A DNA stretch of 64,000 nt from Anatilimnocola floriformis (GCF_024256385.1 NZ_JAMLFW010000002.1:558001-622000); one strand, 5' to 3'; positions 7,757 to 17,533 are shown, counted from the stretch's first letter. Program-made: numbers and translations. The notes: generated by a model not told the origin, from the sequence alone.

Positions 7757-9220
7757 ATGCTCGATCCATCCCGCCAGCCGCGCATCATCGACCGCCGTCG
7801 CTTTCTCCAGCAAGGTTCGCTGGGCTCACTCGCGCTGTCGTTGCTCCTCGCCGGTCAACAGCCAGGCCGAGCTGCCGATCCGATCAAGCCGCAATACTCG
7901 CCCGAAAAACCCCACGCGCCGCGCAAGCCGCATTTCAAACCCGCAGCAGAACAAGTGCTGGTGATCTTCTGCTCGGGCGCGCTGAGTCACATCGATTCGT
8001 GGGACTACAAGCCGGAACTCATCAAGCGTCACGATCAGCCGCTGCCGGGCGGCGATGGCCTGGTGACGTTTCAGGGCGCGCAGGGAAACCTGGTGCAACC
8101 GCTCTGGCCGTTCAAGCCGCGCGGCGACAGTGGCAAAATGATTTCCGACCTGCTGCCGAATCTCGCCGAGCTCGCCGATGACCTCAGCTTCATTCACTCG
8201 ATGACGGCCAAGTCGAACACGCACGGTCCTGCCGAAAATCAGCTCAGCACTGGTTTTGTGCTTGATGGTTTTCCCAGCATGGGCGCCTGGGTCAGCTACG
8301 CTCTCGGCAGCGAAGCCGAAGACCTGCCGTCGTTCGTCGCCATTCCCGATCCGCGCGGCGTGCCGCAAGTCGGACCGAATCATTGGAACAGCGCGTTCCT
8401 GCCGGCCATGTTTCAAGGCACGCCCTTCAACGCCGACAAGCCGATACCGAATCTCGCTACGCCGTCGCAGATCACGCCCAGCATGGAACGCGCCACGCGC
8501 GACCTGCTGAAAACGCTCAACGAAAAGCATCTCGAAAAACATCCGCGCGATGTAGAACTCAGTAGCCGCATTGCCAGCTACGAACTCGCCGCGCGCATGC
8601 AGCTCGGCGCTGCCGAAGCGGGCGATCTGTCGAAAGAAACAGCCGCAACCCATCGCGACTACGGCTTGGAAGATTCGAACCAACTCAAGGCCCGCTTCGG
8701 CAAGAACTGTTTGCTCGCGCGGCGACTCATCGAGCGCGGCGTGCGTTTCGTGCAGCTCTTCAACGGCAGCTACGCGATGGGCGAGGGCGTGGGCAACTGG
8801 GATGGCCACAAGACGCTGAAGACGCAGTACGACATCCATCGGCAGATTCTCGATCAACCCGCCGCGGCCCTCATCAAAGATCTGCGGCAGCGTGGTCTGC
8901 TCGAAAAAACCGTCGTCGCCTTCGTCACCGAGTTCGGCCGCATGCCCACGTTTCAAAAAGGCGCTAGCGGCCGCGATCACAACCCGCAGGGCTTCACCGT
9001 GTGGCTGACCGGCGCCGGCGTGAAACGTGGCACGACTTACGGCAGCACCGACGAATTCGGCTACAAAGCCGTGGAAAACGTCGCAACCATCTACGACCTG
9101 CATGCCACCCTCTTGCACTTGCTTGGCATCGACCACGAACGCCTGAGCTTCTATCACAACGGCATCGATCGGAGGCTAACCGACGTGCATGGTCATGTGA
9201 TCAAAGGAATCCTGGCGTAG
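7757..9220 (+). CDS. DUF1501 domain-containing secreted protein (Tat signal)
   Basis: 487 residues from ATG 7757, chosen because it places the twin-arginine signal [12 protein letters not shown] near the N-terminus; the open frame extends further upstream without such support. DUF1501 is an alkaline-phosphatase/sulfatase-superfamily domain. Visible blocks are [82 protein letters not shown] and [21 protein letters not shown]. These proteins are a planctomycete expansion usually paired with a cytochrome-domain DUF1549/DUF1553 gene. No such partner is adjacent here. The substrate is unknown. Confidence 0.9.
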   Translation: MLDPSRQPRIIDRRRFLQQGSLGSLALSLLLAGQQPGRAADPIKPQYSPEKPHAPRKPHFKPAAEQVLVIFCSGALSHIDSWDYKPELIKRHDQPLPGGDGLVTFQGAQGNLVQPLWPFKPRGDSGKMISDLLPNLAELADDLSFIHSMTAKSNTHGPAENQLSTGFVLDGFPSMGAWVSYALGSEAEDLPSFVAIPDPRGVPQVGPNHWNSAFLPAMFQGTPFNADKPIPNLATPSQITPSMERATRDLLKTLNEKHLEKHPRDVELSSRIASYELAARMQLGAAEAGDLSKETAATHRDYGLEDSNQLKARFGKNCLLARRLIERGVRFVQLFNGSYAMGEGVGNWDGHKTLKTQYDIHRQILDQPAAALIKDLRQRGLLEKTVVAFVTEFGRMPTFQKGASGRDHNPQGFTVWLTGAGVKRGTTYGSTDEFGYKAVENVATIYDLHATLLHLLGIDHERLSFYHNGIDRRLTDVHGHVIKGILA

Positions 9221-9225
9221 ACCTT

Positions 9226-9390
9226 TGTCGCCGTTTTCTCCGAAAACGGTGGGTTGAGGCTGACCTGACGCGTGCCAAGGAACGAGCTCCGCGAAGTTCC
9301 GGCTTTGGCGGGTGGAGATGGAAGCTGAGTCGTCCGAAGCGTGACTCAACCGCTGCAAGCTCCACTCGCCGAACTTGCTGAAATATCGCT
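9226..9390 (+). repeat. Dispersed ~165-bp repeat, copy 1 (SSGFGG-type)
   Basis: Similar, in opposite orientation, to 59641-59805. The best-conserved stretch is GCTCCGCGAAGTTCCGGCTTTGGCGG split around 9286-9311. A hairpin CCGTTTTC-TCC-GAAAACGG at 9231-9249 may serve as the DUF1501 terminator. Conceptual translation of both copies gives a related peptide (APRSSGFGG), but no start, ribosome site or full frame is shared, so I treat it as a DNA repeat rather than a gene. Confidence 0.75.
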
Positions 9391-9470
9391 AACGCTTATT
9401 CCAGCGGTTCTTGACCTGTCACCGCCACCACCGAATATGGAATATTCGGCGACAATGGCTCGGCGACTCT

Positions 9471-10442
9471 CTATGAATGGCGCTCGCCTTTGAAGAATTT
9501 GCGGGCCAGTGGGGCGTTGTAGCTGGTCCAGTGGCTGTCGCTGCCGGTGTCTTCTTGCAGCAACAGTTTTACGTTGTGCATCTTGGCGTCGAGATTGTCG
9601 AGATAGTGCAGCGCCATGGCTTCCATGGTCATCGGCAGCTTGGGACTGCCGAAGGCGTATTCGCCGTGATGGCTGACGATCATGTGCTGGATGCGGAGGA
9701 GCAGCTCACGCGGGAAGGCGTCGCCGGAGAGCTTTTCGGCGTCGCGAGCTTTGTGCTCGACCATGCTGACGGCCATCACCACGTGGCCGATGAGTTGGCC
9801 TTCGTCGCTGTAGCCGAGTTCCTTTTCGTACGTTAGTTCATCGATTTTGCCGGCGTCGTGCAGGAACGCGCCGATGCGGAGAAGTTCGGGATCAATATCG
9901 GGATAATGCGGCGCGACCGACGAGCAGAGCTCCATCAGGCTGACGACGTGCTCGAGCAAACCGCCGCGGAAGGCATGATGATTTTTCACGCCAGCCGGAG
10001 CCGCGGTGAACTTCGCCATGAAGGCTTCGTCGACGAGAAAGGCCTCGGCCAGGCTGCGAAGGTGAACGTTACGAATCTCACGCAGCAACTCAGCCAGGCG
10101 GCGGGCGAGGCGATCGACATCGGCGGACTGCAGCGTTTGAAAATCGGTTTCATCGACCTGCGACGGATCGACGCGTTCGACCTTCGTCACAATCATCTGC
10201 AGCTGCTGATTGTGCATGTGCATCGTGCCAGTCACGCGGGCGTACTGACCACTCTCGATCTGCTTCGAGATGTTCTCGGTCGCGTTCCAGAGCATGCCCG
10301 TCAGCTGGCCGCTCTTATCACCAAGCCGCAACTGCAAATACAAATTCCCCTGCCGATTGGCCCGCAACTGTTTGTCGGCGATCAAATAGACTTCGCTGAC
10401 TTGTTCGCGTTCGGCCAGCTGATTGATGTAACGTCGGGGCAT
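9471..10442 (-). CDS. yhaM: YhaM-like 3'-5' exoribonuclease (OB fold + HD domain)
   Basis: 323 residues. The N-terminal OB-fold (about 15-90: VYLIADKQLRANRQGNLYLQLRLGDKSG, ARVTGTMHMHNQQLQMIV) binds nucleic acid. The HD hydrolase domain follows, with KNHHAFRGGLLEHVVSL, the metal motif LHDAGK, GQLIGHVVMA and IQHMIVSHHGEYAFGSP. This arrangement and length match Bacillus YhaM, a metal-dependent exonuclease that trims RNA (and DNA) 3' ends. MPRRYINQL at the start is typical. It is a stand-alone gene convergent with DUF1501. The symbol rests on domain architecture and motifs. Confidence 0.85.
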   Translation of the reverse strand: MPRRYINQLAEREQVSEVYLIADKQLRANRQGNLYLQLRLGDKSGQLTGMLWNATENISKQIESGQYARVTGTMHMHNQQLQMIVTKVERVDPSQVDETDFQTLQSADVDRLARRLAELLREIRNVHLRSLAEAFLVDEAFMAKFTAAPAGVKNHHAFRGGLLEHVVSLMELCSSVAPHYPDIDPELLRIGAFLHDAGKIDELTYEKELGYSDEGQLIGHVVMAVSMVEHKARDAEKLSGDAFPRELLLRIQHMIVSHHGEYAFGSPKLPMTMEAMALHYLDNLDAKMHNVKLLLQEDTGSDSHWTSYNAPLARKFFKGERHS

Positions 10443-10512
10443 TGGTGGGGGCAGGGTTGAAGGGTGGAAGAGACGAAGAGATGAAGAGGAATAGGAAAGG
10501 AAAGAAATGAGT

Positions 10513-10555
10513 ACTCCCTCTCCTCGGTACTCCGGGGAGAGGGTTGGGGTGAGGG
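10513..10555. repeat. Dispersed repeat, second copy of the 7604 family
   Basis: Differs from 7604-7647 by only a few bases and lies between the YhaM-like and PmoA-like genes. The palindromic core CCCTCTCC ... GGGGAGAGGG could form a hairpin in transcripts of either strand. Confidence 0.85.
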
Positions 10556-10585
10556 GGCGAAGCTGTGTGGACGCAGCGTCGAGAG

Positions 10586-11833
10586 TTACTTCACCGAAAC
10601 CGCAGCCGGTGTCACAAACGCCTCATCCAATCGCGTTACTTGTTCGCCGGTCATTTCGCCGGCTTGCACCCAGACGCGATAGTTCAGCTCGAGCGGCTTG
10701 TTGGCGTCGACTTCGAATTCAAAGTACGAACCGAACCGGCCGTAGTCGCGCTCGCTGAAGCGGGCTTCCTTGGGATTCTCCGGGCGATCGAGCATGGCAA
10801 CCGTGTAGCGCTGATCGTCGAGGACGATGCTGAGGGCATTCCACGGCAAGTTGATGTGCTGCTTGTCGTTCGGCCAGTTGCGAAACTTGCCCGGCTCGGC
10901 TTTGCCGTCGGGCCGCAGATAATAGGTCTGCTTCGCGGTCTTGTCGGGCACATCTTGCGTCGCGCGAAACTGAAAACCGGCGTGCTGCGGATCGCCATCG
11001 AGCTTGATCGGCCCGGCCAGCGAATCGAGGCGCGAGGCAAACTCGATGAGCGTGCCGCCGGGAGTGTTGTAAGCCGTCATCTCGCGAGTTTCTTGAGCAA
11101 AGGCTTTGCCATCCTGGCCGTGCCAGTCGATCTGCAACGTGTGTCGACCGAGGACCGGACCGGTCTCGCTGGCCAGAACCTTTTCGTGTGATTGATATTC
11201 ACCCTTGTTGCAGTGCCAGGTGTCGGCCTTCTGCTTGAACCCTTCGCCGTAGCTGATCCGGTTGAAGCCGAAGTACAAACCGCGATGATGCGGAAAGAGG
11301 CCGCCGGGGCCCTTCGTCATCAACCGCTTGCCGGCAGGGTCGAACACGTGATGGTATGGCTTGAACGTCGCCGATCGCTTGTCGCCGCTGCTCTCATCGA
11401 GCTTGGCATACATGTAGCGCAGCACCGGCCGGCCATCGAACACCAGATCCATGTGCTCGCCGGGAGTGTCTTTCCATTCGGTCGTCGGCTTTTCGCCGCT
11501 GGCTTTTTCTTTGATCGTGGCTTTGCCGCGGAGAGTCGCCCCCGCTTTGAAGGCTGGCGCGAGGAACACCAACTCTGCATTCTGACCACCGGCGGCGGGC
11601 TGCTCGGGCTTGGCGAGCAGCGAAGGCTTCGTAACTTGAGCCGGGAGCGATTGACCATCGATCGTCACGGTTGATTCGGCTGCTTTAAATTCGGCAGGCA
11701 ACACAACCGGCACGCGAATCGGCTGACCGGTGCGATCGACTTTGCCCGCGACAACTTCAAACTCTGGGCTGAAATCGGCAGCGGCCACCACCGCGGAAAA
11801 TAATGCCGTCAGAAGTATCGCCAAGGTACGCAT
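10586..11833 (-). CDS. Secreted PmoA-like (DUF6807) protein
   Basis: 415 residues from ATG 11833, which gives a clean signal peptide (RTLAILLTALFSAVVAAA, cleavage near residue 20); the open frame reaches 11878. Family signatures are the phrases MDLVFDGRPVLRYMYAKLD, PYHHVFDPAGKRLMTKGPGG, LFPHHRGLYFGFN, TWHCNKGEYQSHE and NLPWNALSIVLDD. The family is labelled 'methane oxygenase PmoA' in databases but is not particulate methane monooxygenase. It is an uncharacterised secreted family in planctomycetes and Bacteroidetes often associated with sugar-acting genes. Single gene with no clear operon. Confidence 0.82.
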   Translation of the reverse strand: MRTLAILLTALFSAVVAAADFSPEFEVVAGKVDRTGQPIRVPVVLPAEFKAAESTVTIDGQSLPAQVTKPSLLAKPEQPAAGGQNAELVFLAPAFKAGATLRGKATIKEKASGEKPTTEWKDTPGEHMDLVFDGRPVLRYMYAKLDESSGDKRSATFKPYHHVFDPAGKRLMTKGPGGLFPHHRGLYFGFNRISYGEGFKQKADTWHCNKGEYQSHEKVLASETGPVLGRHTLQIDWHGQDGKAFAQETREMTAYNTPGGTLIEFASRLDSLAGPIKLDGDPQHAGFQFRATQDVPDKTAKQTYYLRPDGKAEPGKFRNWPNDKQHINLPWNALSIVLDDQRYTVAMLDRPENPKEARFSERDYGRFGSYFEFEVDANKPLELNYRVWVQAGEMTGEQVTRLDEAFVTPAAVSVK

Positions 11834-11930
11834 CGCTGTCTCGCTTATGTCTGCTGAGGTCGATTTTGGAAAATGCACGCCCCAACGGTCAGCATATAGT
11901 TGTCGCCATTTGGGCGAAAGGCGACGGCAG

Positions 11931-12027
11931 CTGTAGGACGGACCATTGGTCCGTCCAAGAAGCTCGCTGCGACAAATTTGGCTTGGTACCCGCTGCAGGA
12001 GCGGACCAATGGTCCGTCCTACTTACA
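11931..12027. repeat. Inverted repeat of GGACCA(A/T)TGGTCC elements
   Basis: Two inverted arms (11931-11957 and 12002-12027), each itself containing the near-palindrome GGACGGACCATTGGTCCGTCC. A single related copy lies at 26451-26473. The nested symmetry lies in the divergent region between the PmoA-like and SDR genes. Confidence 0.85.
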
Positions 12028-12089
12028 GAGGTTCAGCCAGTTCGGTAGATTCGTACCAAAACCTCCCTCCGCGAAATCAGGACACTCTT

Positions 12090-12860
12090 GTGACCACATC
12101 CTCTCCTAAATTTTCTCTGGCGGGGCGCGTCGCGCTCGTCACGGGCAACAGCACCGGCCTCGGCAAATCGATGGGCCTTGCGCTCGGCTTGGCCGGGGCC
12201 AAAGTGCCGGTGAATTATGCCAACAATGAAAAGCGGGCCCAGCAAGCGCTCGCCGAATACAAAGCCGCCGGCATCGAGACCGTGCTCGTGCAAGCCGATG
12301 TGACGACCGAAGAAGGGGTCGACAAGCTGTTCAACGAAATCGAAGCTAAGCTCGGCAAGGTCGACATCGTGGTGCCGAATGCGACCTGCGAGCAGCCGCT
12401 CAAGCCGATCGAAGAATACGACTGGGCTTTCTATCAGCGGATGATCGACTTCTTCATCAAGAGCCCCGTGCTTCTCACCAAGCGGGCTCTGCCGCACTTG
12501 AAGCAGCAGAAGTGGGGCCGCATCATCAACATCACCAGCGAAGTGTTTCAGCGCTCGGTCGCACCGTTCACCGCCTATGTCGCAGCCAAGGGCGGCCAAA
12601 TTGGTTTCTCGCGGAGCTTGAGTCGCGAGCTCGCGCCTTTCGGCATCACGGTCAACATGGTCGCGCCGGGTTGGATTCCCGTCGAACGCCACGAGAACGA
12701 TCCGCAAGCCGACAAAGATGCTTACGTCGCGCTCGTGCCGGCTGGGCGCTGGGGCGTGCCGCAAGATGTCGCCGATGCGGTGATCTATCTGGCCAGCAAC
12801 GAGGCTTCGTTCATCACCGGTCAAACGCTGTGTGTGAACGGCGGCATGACTCCCTGGTAA
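12090..12860 (+). CDS. Short-chain dehydrogenase/reductase (SDR)
   Basis: 256 residues from GTG 12090, about 8 bases after an AGGA site; the frame is open upstream through the repeat. Classical SDR Rossmann fold with TGNSTGLG (NAD(P)-binding, residues 15-22 region), a PNAT replacing the usual NNAG, serine in INITSEVFQRS, and catalytic YVAAK. APGW and the C-terminal FITGQTLCVNGGMTPW are typical of FabG-like members. The substrate cannot be told from the sequence; broad keto-reductase activity is likely. The region between it and the divergent PmoA-like gene holds the nested palindrome. Confidence 0.88.
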   Translation: MTTSSPKFSLAGRVALVTGNSTGLGKSMGLALGLAGAKVPVNYANNEKRAQQALAEYKAAGIETVLVQADVTTEEGVDKLFNEIEAKLGKVDIVVPNATCEQPLKPIEEYDWAFYQRMIDFFIKSPVLLTKRALPHLKQQKWGRIINITSEVFQRSVAPFTAYVAAKGGQIGFSRSLSRELAPFGITVNMVAPGWIPVERHENDPQADKDAYVALVPAGRWGVPQDVADAVIYLASNEASFITGQTLCVNGGMTPW

Positions 12861-12878
12861 GTCGCGCCGCAGCAGCGG

Positions 12879-14171
12879 TTAAAACCGCCGATTGATCTGC
12901 ACCTGCACTTCGCTATCGAAGAAGCGGTCGTCATCGGCGGCGCCCATCGGCACGACGCAGGCCACGCGGATCGACGTGAGAATGTTGTACTGGGCCTGCA
13001 GGCCTACGGTCATGTTGAGCACGTCGAAGCGATTGAACCCGTTGCGATAAGTGAAGGCCCGGCCCGCGGCATCGCCGGCCACTTCGTCGGTATCTTGCAG
13101 CGACGTGGTGTAGTGCAACTCGAGAATGGCGGCCAGGCTCGTAAAGCCGTCGTTCATTTCGTCGCGATACAGCCAGTAGCCGGTTCCCAAGTCGACGAAC
13201 AGCAGGTTCTGTTCGTTGTAGAGCCCCAGCGTATCGACGGGGCCGCCAGCCGCAGGGCCCGACTGAATGCGATTGCCAGCCGTGGCTAGATCGCACTGCA
13301 CAAAAGCATTGATGAAGTACGGCCCATCGTTGCTAAGCAGAACTCCCAAGAAGGGAAGCAGATGCAGCGCATCGTTCTGGAAGGTGATCTGGTTCGTCGG
13401 AAACGAAACGTTGTCGGTCAACACAAAATTGCTGCCGGTCGGTGTATCGATGCCCATGCCCGCGACGATGGCCATTTCGTCATCCATGTAAAGCAAGTGC
13501 TTCAGGATGAGAGCCAGGTTGCCGATCTGTCCGCCGTCACCGGCGACGGTCGCTCCTTGAAAGTTGAAGTCACCCTGAAAGGGCATGCGCACTTCGACCG
13601 ACCACATGCCGTTTCCAAACGTTTTCTCGACGCCGAATGTATAGCGATCGATGGGGAACTGCTGCGTGACCGGAGTTCCGCCGCCGCCGAAAAAGTCGGT
13701 CTCGGTGTATTGCAGCGCGTTGTGAAAATGACTGTAGGAGAAGATGAACCGATCGGCAGGCAAGGCTTTGTTGTTTTCGCCGACCTTCACATGCCGGCTG
13801 CCGCCCGCCGAAGGGATGCTGAACGAACCGAACGCGCCATCTGCGGAGCCTGCTAGTTCATTGGGGCTGTACGTGACGTTGCCCCCCGACTGAAAGTAAT
13901 CGCCAAACATTTCGGGCGCACTCGCCAGTCGGTTGTACGCCGGCGCAGGCGCCGCACGACTCGTCGCTGCGGGCGTGCGCGGAGTGGAGAGAGATGGCAT
14001 TCGCGCAGCGGGTGGCTGCGCTGCGATCGAAGCCGAAACCAATTGGGCTTCGATCTTCTCTTCCTCTGTCAGTTCACGAGCGGGAACTTGTGCCGACGTC
14101 GGCGCAATCGTTACGACCGCGCAGGTCAACGCGTAGAGGGCTGCAATGAGCTTGTTGTGTCTTCCTGACAT
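12879..14171 (-). CDS. Predicted outer-membrane beta-barrel protein
   Basis: 430 residues. The N-terminal signal (about 1-27, hydrophobic ALYALTCAVVTIAP, cleavage after SAQ) is followed by an Ala/Pro-rich linker (about 45-85). A long region of alternating hydrophobic/aromatic residues then fits amphipathic strands: FIFSYSHFHNAL, YTFGVEKTFG, WSVEVRMPFQG, LALILKHLLY, LLFVDLGTGYWLY. The C-terminus ends VQVQINRRF; a terminal Phe is the usual barrel-assembly signal. It resembles the transporter or MetA-pathway type of OMP, but no substrate can be assigned. It is convergent with the SDR gene. Confidence 0.7.
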   Translation of the reverse strand: MSGRHNKLIAALYALTCAVVTIAPTSAQVPARELTEEEKIEAQLVSASIAAQPPAARMPSLSTPRTPAATSRAAPAPAYNRLASAPEMFGDYFQSGGNVTYSPNELAGSADGAFGSFSIPSAGGSRHVKVGENNKALPADRFIFSYSHFHNALQYTETDFFGGGGTPVTQQFPIDRYTFGVEKTFGNGMWSVEVRMPFQGDFNFQGATVAGDGGQIGNLALILKHLLYMDDEMAIVAGMGIDTPTGSNFVLTDNVSFPTNQITFQNDALHLLPFLGVLLSNDGPYFINAFVQCDLATAGNRIQSGPAAGGPVDTLGLYNEQNLLFVDLGTGYWLYRDEMNDGFTSLAAILELHYTTSLQDTDEVAGDAAGRAFTYRNGFNRFDVLNMTVGLQAQYNILTSIRVACVVPMGAADDDRFFDSEVQVQINRRF

Positions 14172-14312
14172 GCCTTGACTCGATCACTCCGTTCGTGGTC
14201 AACGCATCGTTCATCGTCATCGCGCCAGCTGAAAATTGCCTTGAGACGTTGATTCTCAAAGATGGTAGGAAATGACGCTGCTATCACGACCTGCGGCAGT
14301 ACAAGCCGACGT

Positions 14313-15251
14313 TCAAACGCTCAGCGGCGGGCTCGTCTGCAGAATCGCGTTCACTTTTTCTATGGCCTGCTGCCGATCGTGAATGCCCTGCCAATGTGTC
14401 GCGCGCGGGATTCTCTCAAGCACCCGCCCGCCGAATAAATTGTCGTGCTGAAGACGCGGCAGATTTACGTAACCGATGTAGCAATCGCAGCTGAGATTGG
14501 GACAAGCTCGCCGGCTGAGCGCGGCTTGCCAGTCGCTGCCGTAGATATTTCCGAGCACTCCACTCACAAAATGGCAACGGCGGAGATTGCCATCGCCATC
14601 GATCGACACCGATGATTCGCCGGCGACACACTCTGCTCCGAGCGAGGGGTGGTTGGTCAGATTCAGGCGAAATAGGGGATCGACCTGCTCCAGCCGCGCC
14701 ACCTGCTCGTCGGTGTAGTAGTCGGGCAGATCTTTAAAAGCGTTGACCCACAAATAAGCGTGTGATGGTAACTCGGCACGCAGGGCTTCGATCTCTTCAA
14801 AATTCTCCTGCAATCCGACCACACCCGCGCTGAACGACACGCCGCGATCGGCAACCATCTGGCATTGCTGCAAAAACTCGCGCCGTGAGATCTGCGTCGG
14901 ATGAAAGGTGCACCACAGCGCAAGCCGCTGAGCGTTGGCCTCGCCAAGCCAATCGAGCGAACACGACAGATTTGTCTGAATCGCGACCCGGCGCACGTGA
15001 GCGAACTGACTGATACGCACCAGCGCCTGCTGATACCAGCGACGCGTCAGTCCTTCGCCCCAGGGCGTGAATAGGATCGAGAGCTCGCAATCCGTTTGCG
15101 CCGCAACCCAATCGACGAAACGTTCGAGGCATTGCCGATCGTGTTTGAGTTCAGCTGCCGATTCGTGCCGCTTAGCGAAGGGGCAATAGTTGCATTCGTA
15201 ATTGCAACTCGAGAGAGGGCCGCGATAGAGGATCTGCAGCTTTAGCGCCAT
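14313..15251 (-). CDS. STM4011-family radical SAM protein
   Basis: 312 residues from ATG 15251, which overlaps the stop of the upstream STM4012-like gene by 10 bases. LQILYRGPLSSCNYECNYC carries the Cx3Cx2C cluster for the 4Fe-4S/SAM centre (Cys about residues 14, 18, 21). PFAKRHES, LFTPWGEGLTRRWYQQAL and HFVSGVLGNIYG follow, with several further Cys near the C-terminus (CPNLSCDCY) that could hold an auxiliary cluster. The family is named after an uncharacterised Salmonella protein and occurs with STM4012-STM4015 homologues, as here. The reaction is unknown; peptide or protein modification is my inference. Confidence 0.88.
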   Translation of the reverse strand: MALKLQILYRGPLSSCNYECNYCPFAKRHESAAELKHDRQCLERFVDWVAAQTDCELSILFTPWGEGLTRRWYQQALVRISQFAHVRRVAIQTNLSCSLDWLGEANAQRLALWCTFHPTQISRREFLQQCQMVADRGVSFSAGVVGLQENFEEIEALRAELPSHAYLWVNAFKDLPDYYTDEQVARLEQVDPLFRLNLTNHPSLGAECVAGESSVSIDGDGNLRRCHFVSGVLGNIYGSDWQAALSRRACPNLSCDCYIGYVNLPRLQHDNLFGGRVLERIPRATHWQGIHDRQQAIEKVNAILQTSPPLSV

Positions 15252-16570
15252 GCATACTCCTCCATCTGCTGCGCGATGGTTGCCGAGTACAGCCAGGGGC
15301 CGATGGCATCGGAGCGTTCCAAACCGGCCGGCGTGAGTCGCAGGCAATCGCCGTCCACCTCGGCCAGTTTGTGACTTAGCAGTTCGTAAAGTTCTGGAAA
15401 ATCAGCCAGCGCCTCACTGCCAAAGCGTTTCGCATAATCCGCGCAGCGCAAACCTTCGGCTTGCAGGAGCGACAGAATCAGCACGCGACGGCGCTGCTCG
15501 TGCTCATCGAGCGTTGCGCCGAACTCGACTGCGCCGAAATCGCCCATCGATTTGCCGATGTAATCGGCGAGGATGCCCGCCACGTTGGCCGATTTCACAG
15601 CGTACTCGCGCGAGTAATGGAGCGAGTGTGTATACGAGCGCGCGCCACAACCGAGACCGACCATGCCATCGCTCTGGCAACAGTACGTCGGTCCTGCTGT
15701 TTCATCAGCGGCCCGCGTGAACATCCGCATCGAAGTCTGCTGGTAACCGGCTTCCAGCAACTTGTCGCGCCCGGCGCGATAGAGAAGCAAACGCCAGTCG
15801 TCCCACTCCTCCAGTCGCGCGAGGCCAGTCAACGGCCGCACGTAGAGCGGATAGAGATAGATTTCTTCAGGCGCGAATGCAACGGCGCGTTCGATTGTCG
15901 CCAGCCAGCTGGCCAGCGTCTGCGAACTCGAGCCATAAATCAAATCGAGGTTGGTCACTGGAAAGCGATGCGCCGCGAGGAGCGCTAGGGCTTGTTCCAC
16001 TTCGGCCCGTTTCTGCGGACGGCCAAGTGTTTGCAAGTCGCGCTCTTCGAAACTTTGAATCCCCAAACTGAAACGCGTGGTGCCGCGTTCGCGCAGCAGC
16101 GCGAGTTTTTCCGCCGTGAGGGTGGCGGGCGAACCTTCGCAGCTCAGCGGAACTGCGATCCGCCGCTCGGGCGTGAAGCGCTCGATGATCTGGAACAACC
16201 GATCGAGTTCTGCGATCGTCAAAAACGTCGGCGTGCCGCCGCCGATGGCCAGGCGCGAGAACTGCGGCTCGGCGAGCGTTTCTTGATAAGCATCGGCTTC
16301 GCGCTCGAGTGCAGCTAGATAACGCGTGGTCAGCGAATCCGCAGGTTGCGACAGCGTGAAGAGATTGCAAAAGCCGCAGCGATATTCGCAAAACGGAATA
16401 TGCACATACAGGAACAGCGAATCGCTCGGCTCGGCTTGCCACACGCGCTGCAGCGGCAGTGGCTCCGCCAACCGACGATAGGCCGTCTTGTGCGGATAGG
16501 CGTACGAGTATCCCACGTACGGTGAGCCCGTCAGCACGTCGGCCAGCTTCGTCGCTCCTGCCATGCTCAT
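15242..16570 (-). CDS. STM4012-family radical SAM protein (HemN-like)
   Basis: 442 residues from ATG 16570, 11 bases after the STM4013-like stop. GSPYVGYSYAYPHKTAYR marks the family N-terminus. LYVHIPFCEYRCGFCNLF supplies Cx3Cx2C, with a fourth Cys-like HemN position nearby, and LAIGGGTPTFL is the SAM-contacting GGGTP. LGIQSFEERDLQTLGRPQ is also HemN-like, and the winged C-terminal domain (about 360-440) resembles coproporphyrinogen III dehydrogenase. The tetrapyrrole enzyme's own function need not hold; many HemN homologues are methyl or heme transferases. It is the middle gene of a three-gene minus-strand operon. Confidence 0.9.
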   Translation of the reverse strand: MSMAGATKLADVLTGSPYVGYSYAYPHKTAYRRLAEPLPLQRVWQAEPSDSLFLYVHIPFCEYRCGFCNLFTLSQPADSLTTRYLAALEREADAYQETLAEPQFSRLAIGGGTPTFLTIAELDRLFQIIERFTPERRIAVPLSCEGSPATLTAEKLALLRERGTTRFSLGIQSFEERDLQTLGRPQKRAEVEQALALLAAHRFPVTNLDLIYGSSSQTLASWLATIERAVAFAPEEIYLYPLYVRPLTGLARLEEWDDWRLLLYRAGRDKLLEAGYQQTSMRMFTRAADETAGPTYCCQSDGMVGLGCGARSYTHSLHYSREYAVKSANVAGILADYIGKSMGDFGAVEFGATLDEHEQRRRVLILSLLQAEGLRCADYAKRFGSEALADFPELYELLSHKLAEVDGDCLRLTPAGLERSDAIGPWLYSATIAQQMEEYAWR

Positions 16571-16581
16571 CGCTGTTGATC

Positions 16582-17391
16582 TCACAGGTCGCGGGCCGAG
16601 TGGACAAACTCGGCGTACGGAACATTCCACACGCACTCATGGGCCAGGCGATGTCCCCAATAACCAGCCTCGCCATAAGCCGTGCCGTGGTCGCTCGTCA
16701 GGATACACAACGACGGTCCGCGCTGCGCGAGTAAATCAAACAGCGGCGGCAGCTGTCTGTCGACATAGGCGAGCGCTGCCGCTTGCGTCGCCGGCGAATC
16801 TTCCTGCGCCGGCGGCGCGAAGATGCAGTTCGGCTGATGCAGCGCCGAGATATTAATAAACAAAAAAGCTCGCTGCGAGTTATCGAGCGCTCGCAAACGT
16901 TCGCAAGCGAGCGCTACTTGGCGCTCGGTCGAGTGCCGGCTGGTTACTCCTAGTTCTTCGCTCCAATGACTCTCCTGAAATAAATCGGGCAGCACACAAC
17001 CGAGCGGACTAAGTCGATTAAAGAAACCAACGCCGCCGATGCAAATGGTGTGATAGCCCCGCGCGGCCAAGCCATGCACCAGATTCGCCTCTTCAAAAAC
17101 AAACGTTTGCTCGCTCGTTGTTTCGCTTCCCGGAAACCGCGCGGCAAAGAGTCGTGCATGCTTGCCAGGTGTTGCTGGCGTCGGCAAAAAACCAGCAAAA
17201 AATCCTTGGTGCGCAGCGAAGGTAAAGTTCCCTGGCGAATGCCGTTGTTCCCAATGGCCGCCAGGAAGCAAGCTGGTCAAAAATGGCGTTTTTCCCGCGT
17301 TATTTGCCTGTTCGGCAACATCGTAGCGCAGCGTATCGAGCGTGATCAGCACGACATCGTGCGAGGGAATTAATTGACGGACATTGATCAT
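16582..17391 (-). CDS. STM4013/SEN3800-family hydrolase (sulfatase fold)
   Basis: 269 residues. I use ATG 17391 because the family begins close to the VxxLIxSHD block; ATG 17412 adds 7 residues. It has alkaline-phosphatase/sulfatase superfamily signatures: VLITLDTLRYDVA (metal Asp), SPGNFTFAAHQGFFAGFLPTPA and, near the C-terminus, LTSDHGTAYGEAGYWGHRLAHE. The Cys-x-Pro-x-Arg formylglycine motif of true sulfatases is absent, and a Thr/Ser (GNFTFAAH) occupies the nucleophile region. Phosphoester transfer or hydrolysis is therefore likelier than sulfate removal. First gene of the STM4013-4012-4011 operon, divergent from the plus-strand half. Confidence 0.88.
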   Translation of the reverse strand: MINVRQLIPSHDVVLITLDTLRYDVAEQANNAGKTPFLTSLLPGGHWEQRHSPGNFTFAAHQGFFAGFLPTPATPGKHARLFAARFPGSETTSEQTFVFEEANLVHGLAARGYHTICIGGVGFFNRLSPLGCVLPDLFQESHWSEELGVTSRHSTERQVALACERLRALDNSQRAFLFINISALHQPNCIFAPPAQEDSPATQAAALAYVDRQLPPLFDLLAQRGPSLCILTSDHGTAYGEAGYWGHRLAHECVWNVPYAEFVHSARDL

Positions 17392-17466
17392 GAAATTTCT
17401 CGGCAGCGACATTCTGCCAGCGCGCGATGTACCGAAGCAAGTTCGCCAAAAGTTTTCGCGAAGGAA

Positions 17467-17496
17467 GTTGAAATGCTAAAAATAGAAGCGATATAA
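17467..17496 (+). promoter_or_regulatory. Sigma-70 promoter of the plus-strand cassette arm
   Basis: TTGAAA at 17467-17472, an 18-base spacer and a perfect TATAAT at 17491-17496. Transcription would start near 17503. The ribosome site AGGAG and ATG 17534 follow. This is one of the closest matches to the sigma-70 consensus noticed in the window and drives the small-protein/LRR/WGR/ATP-grasp genes. Confidence 0.75.
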
Positions 17497-17533
17497 TCTC
17501 GAACTCTTATCCCTCCTCGCAGGAGTCGTCGCG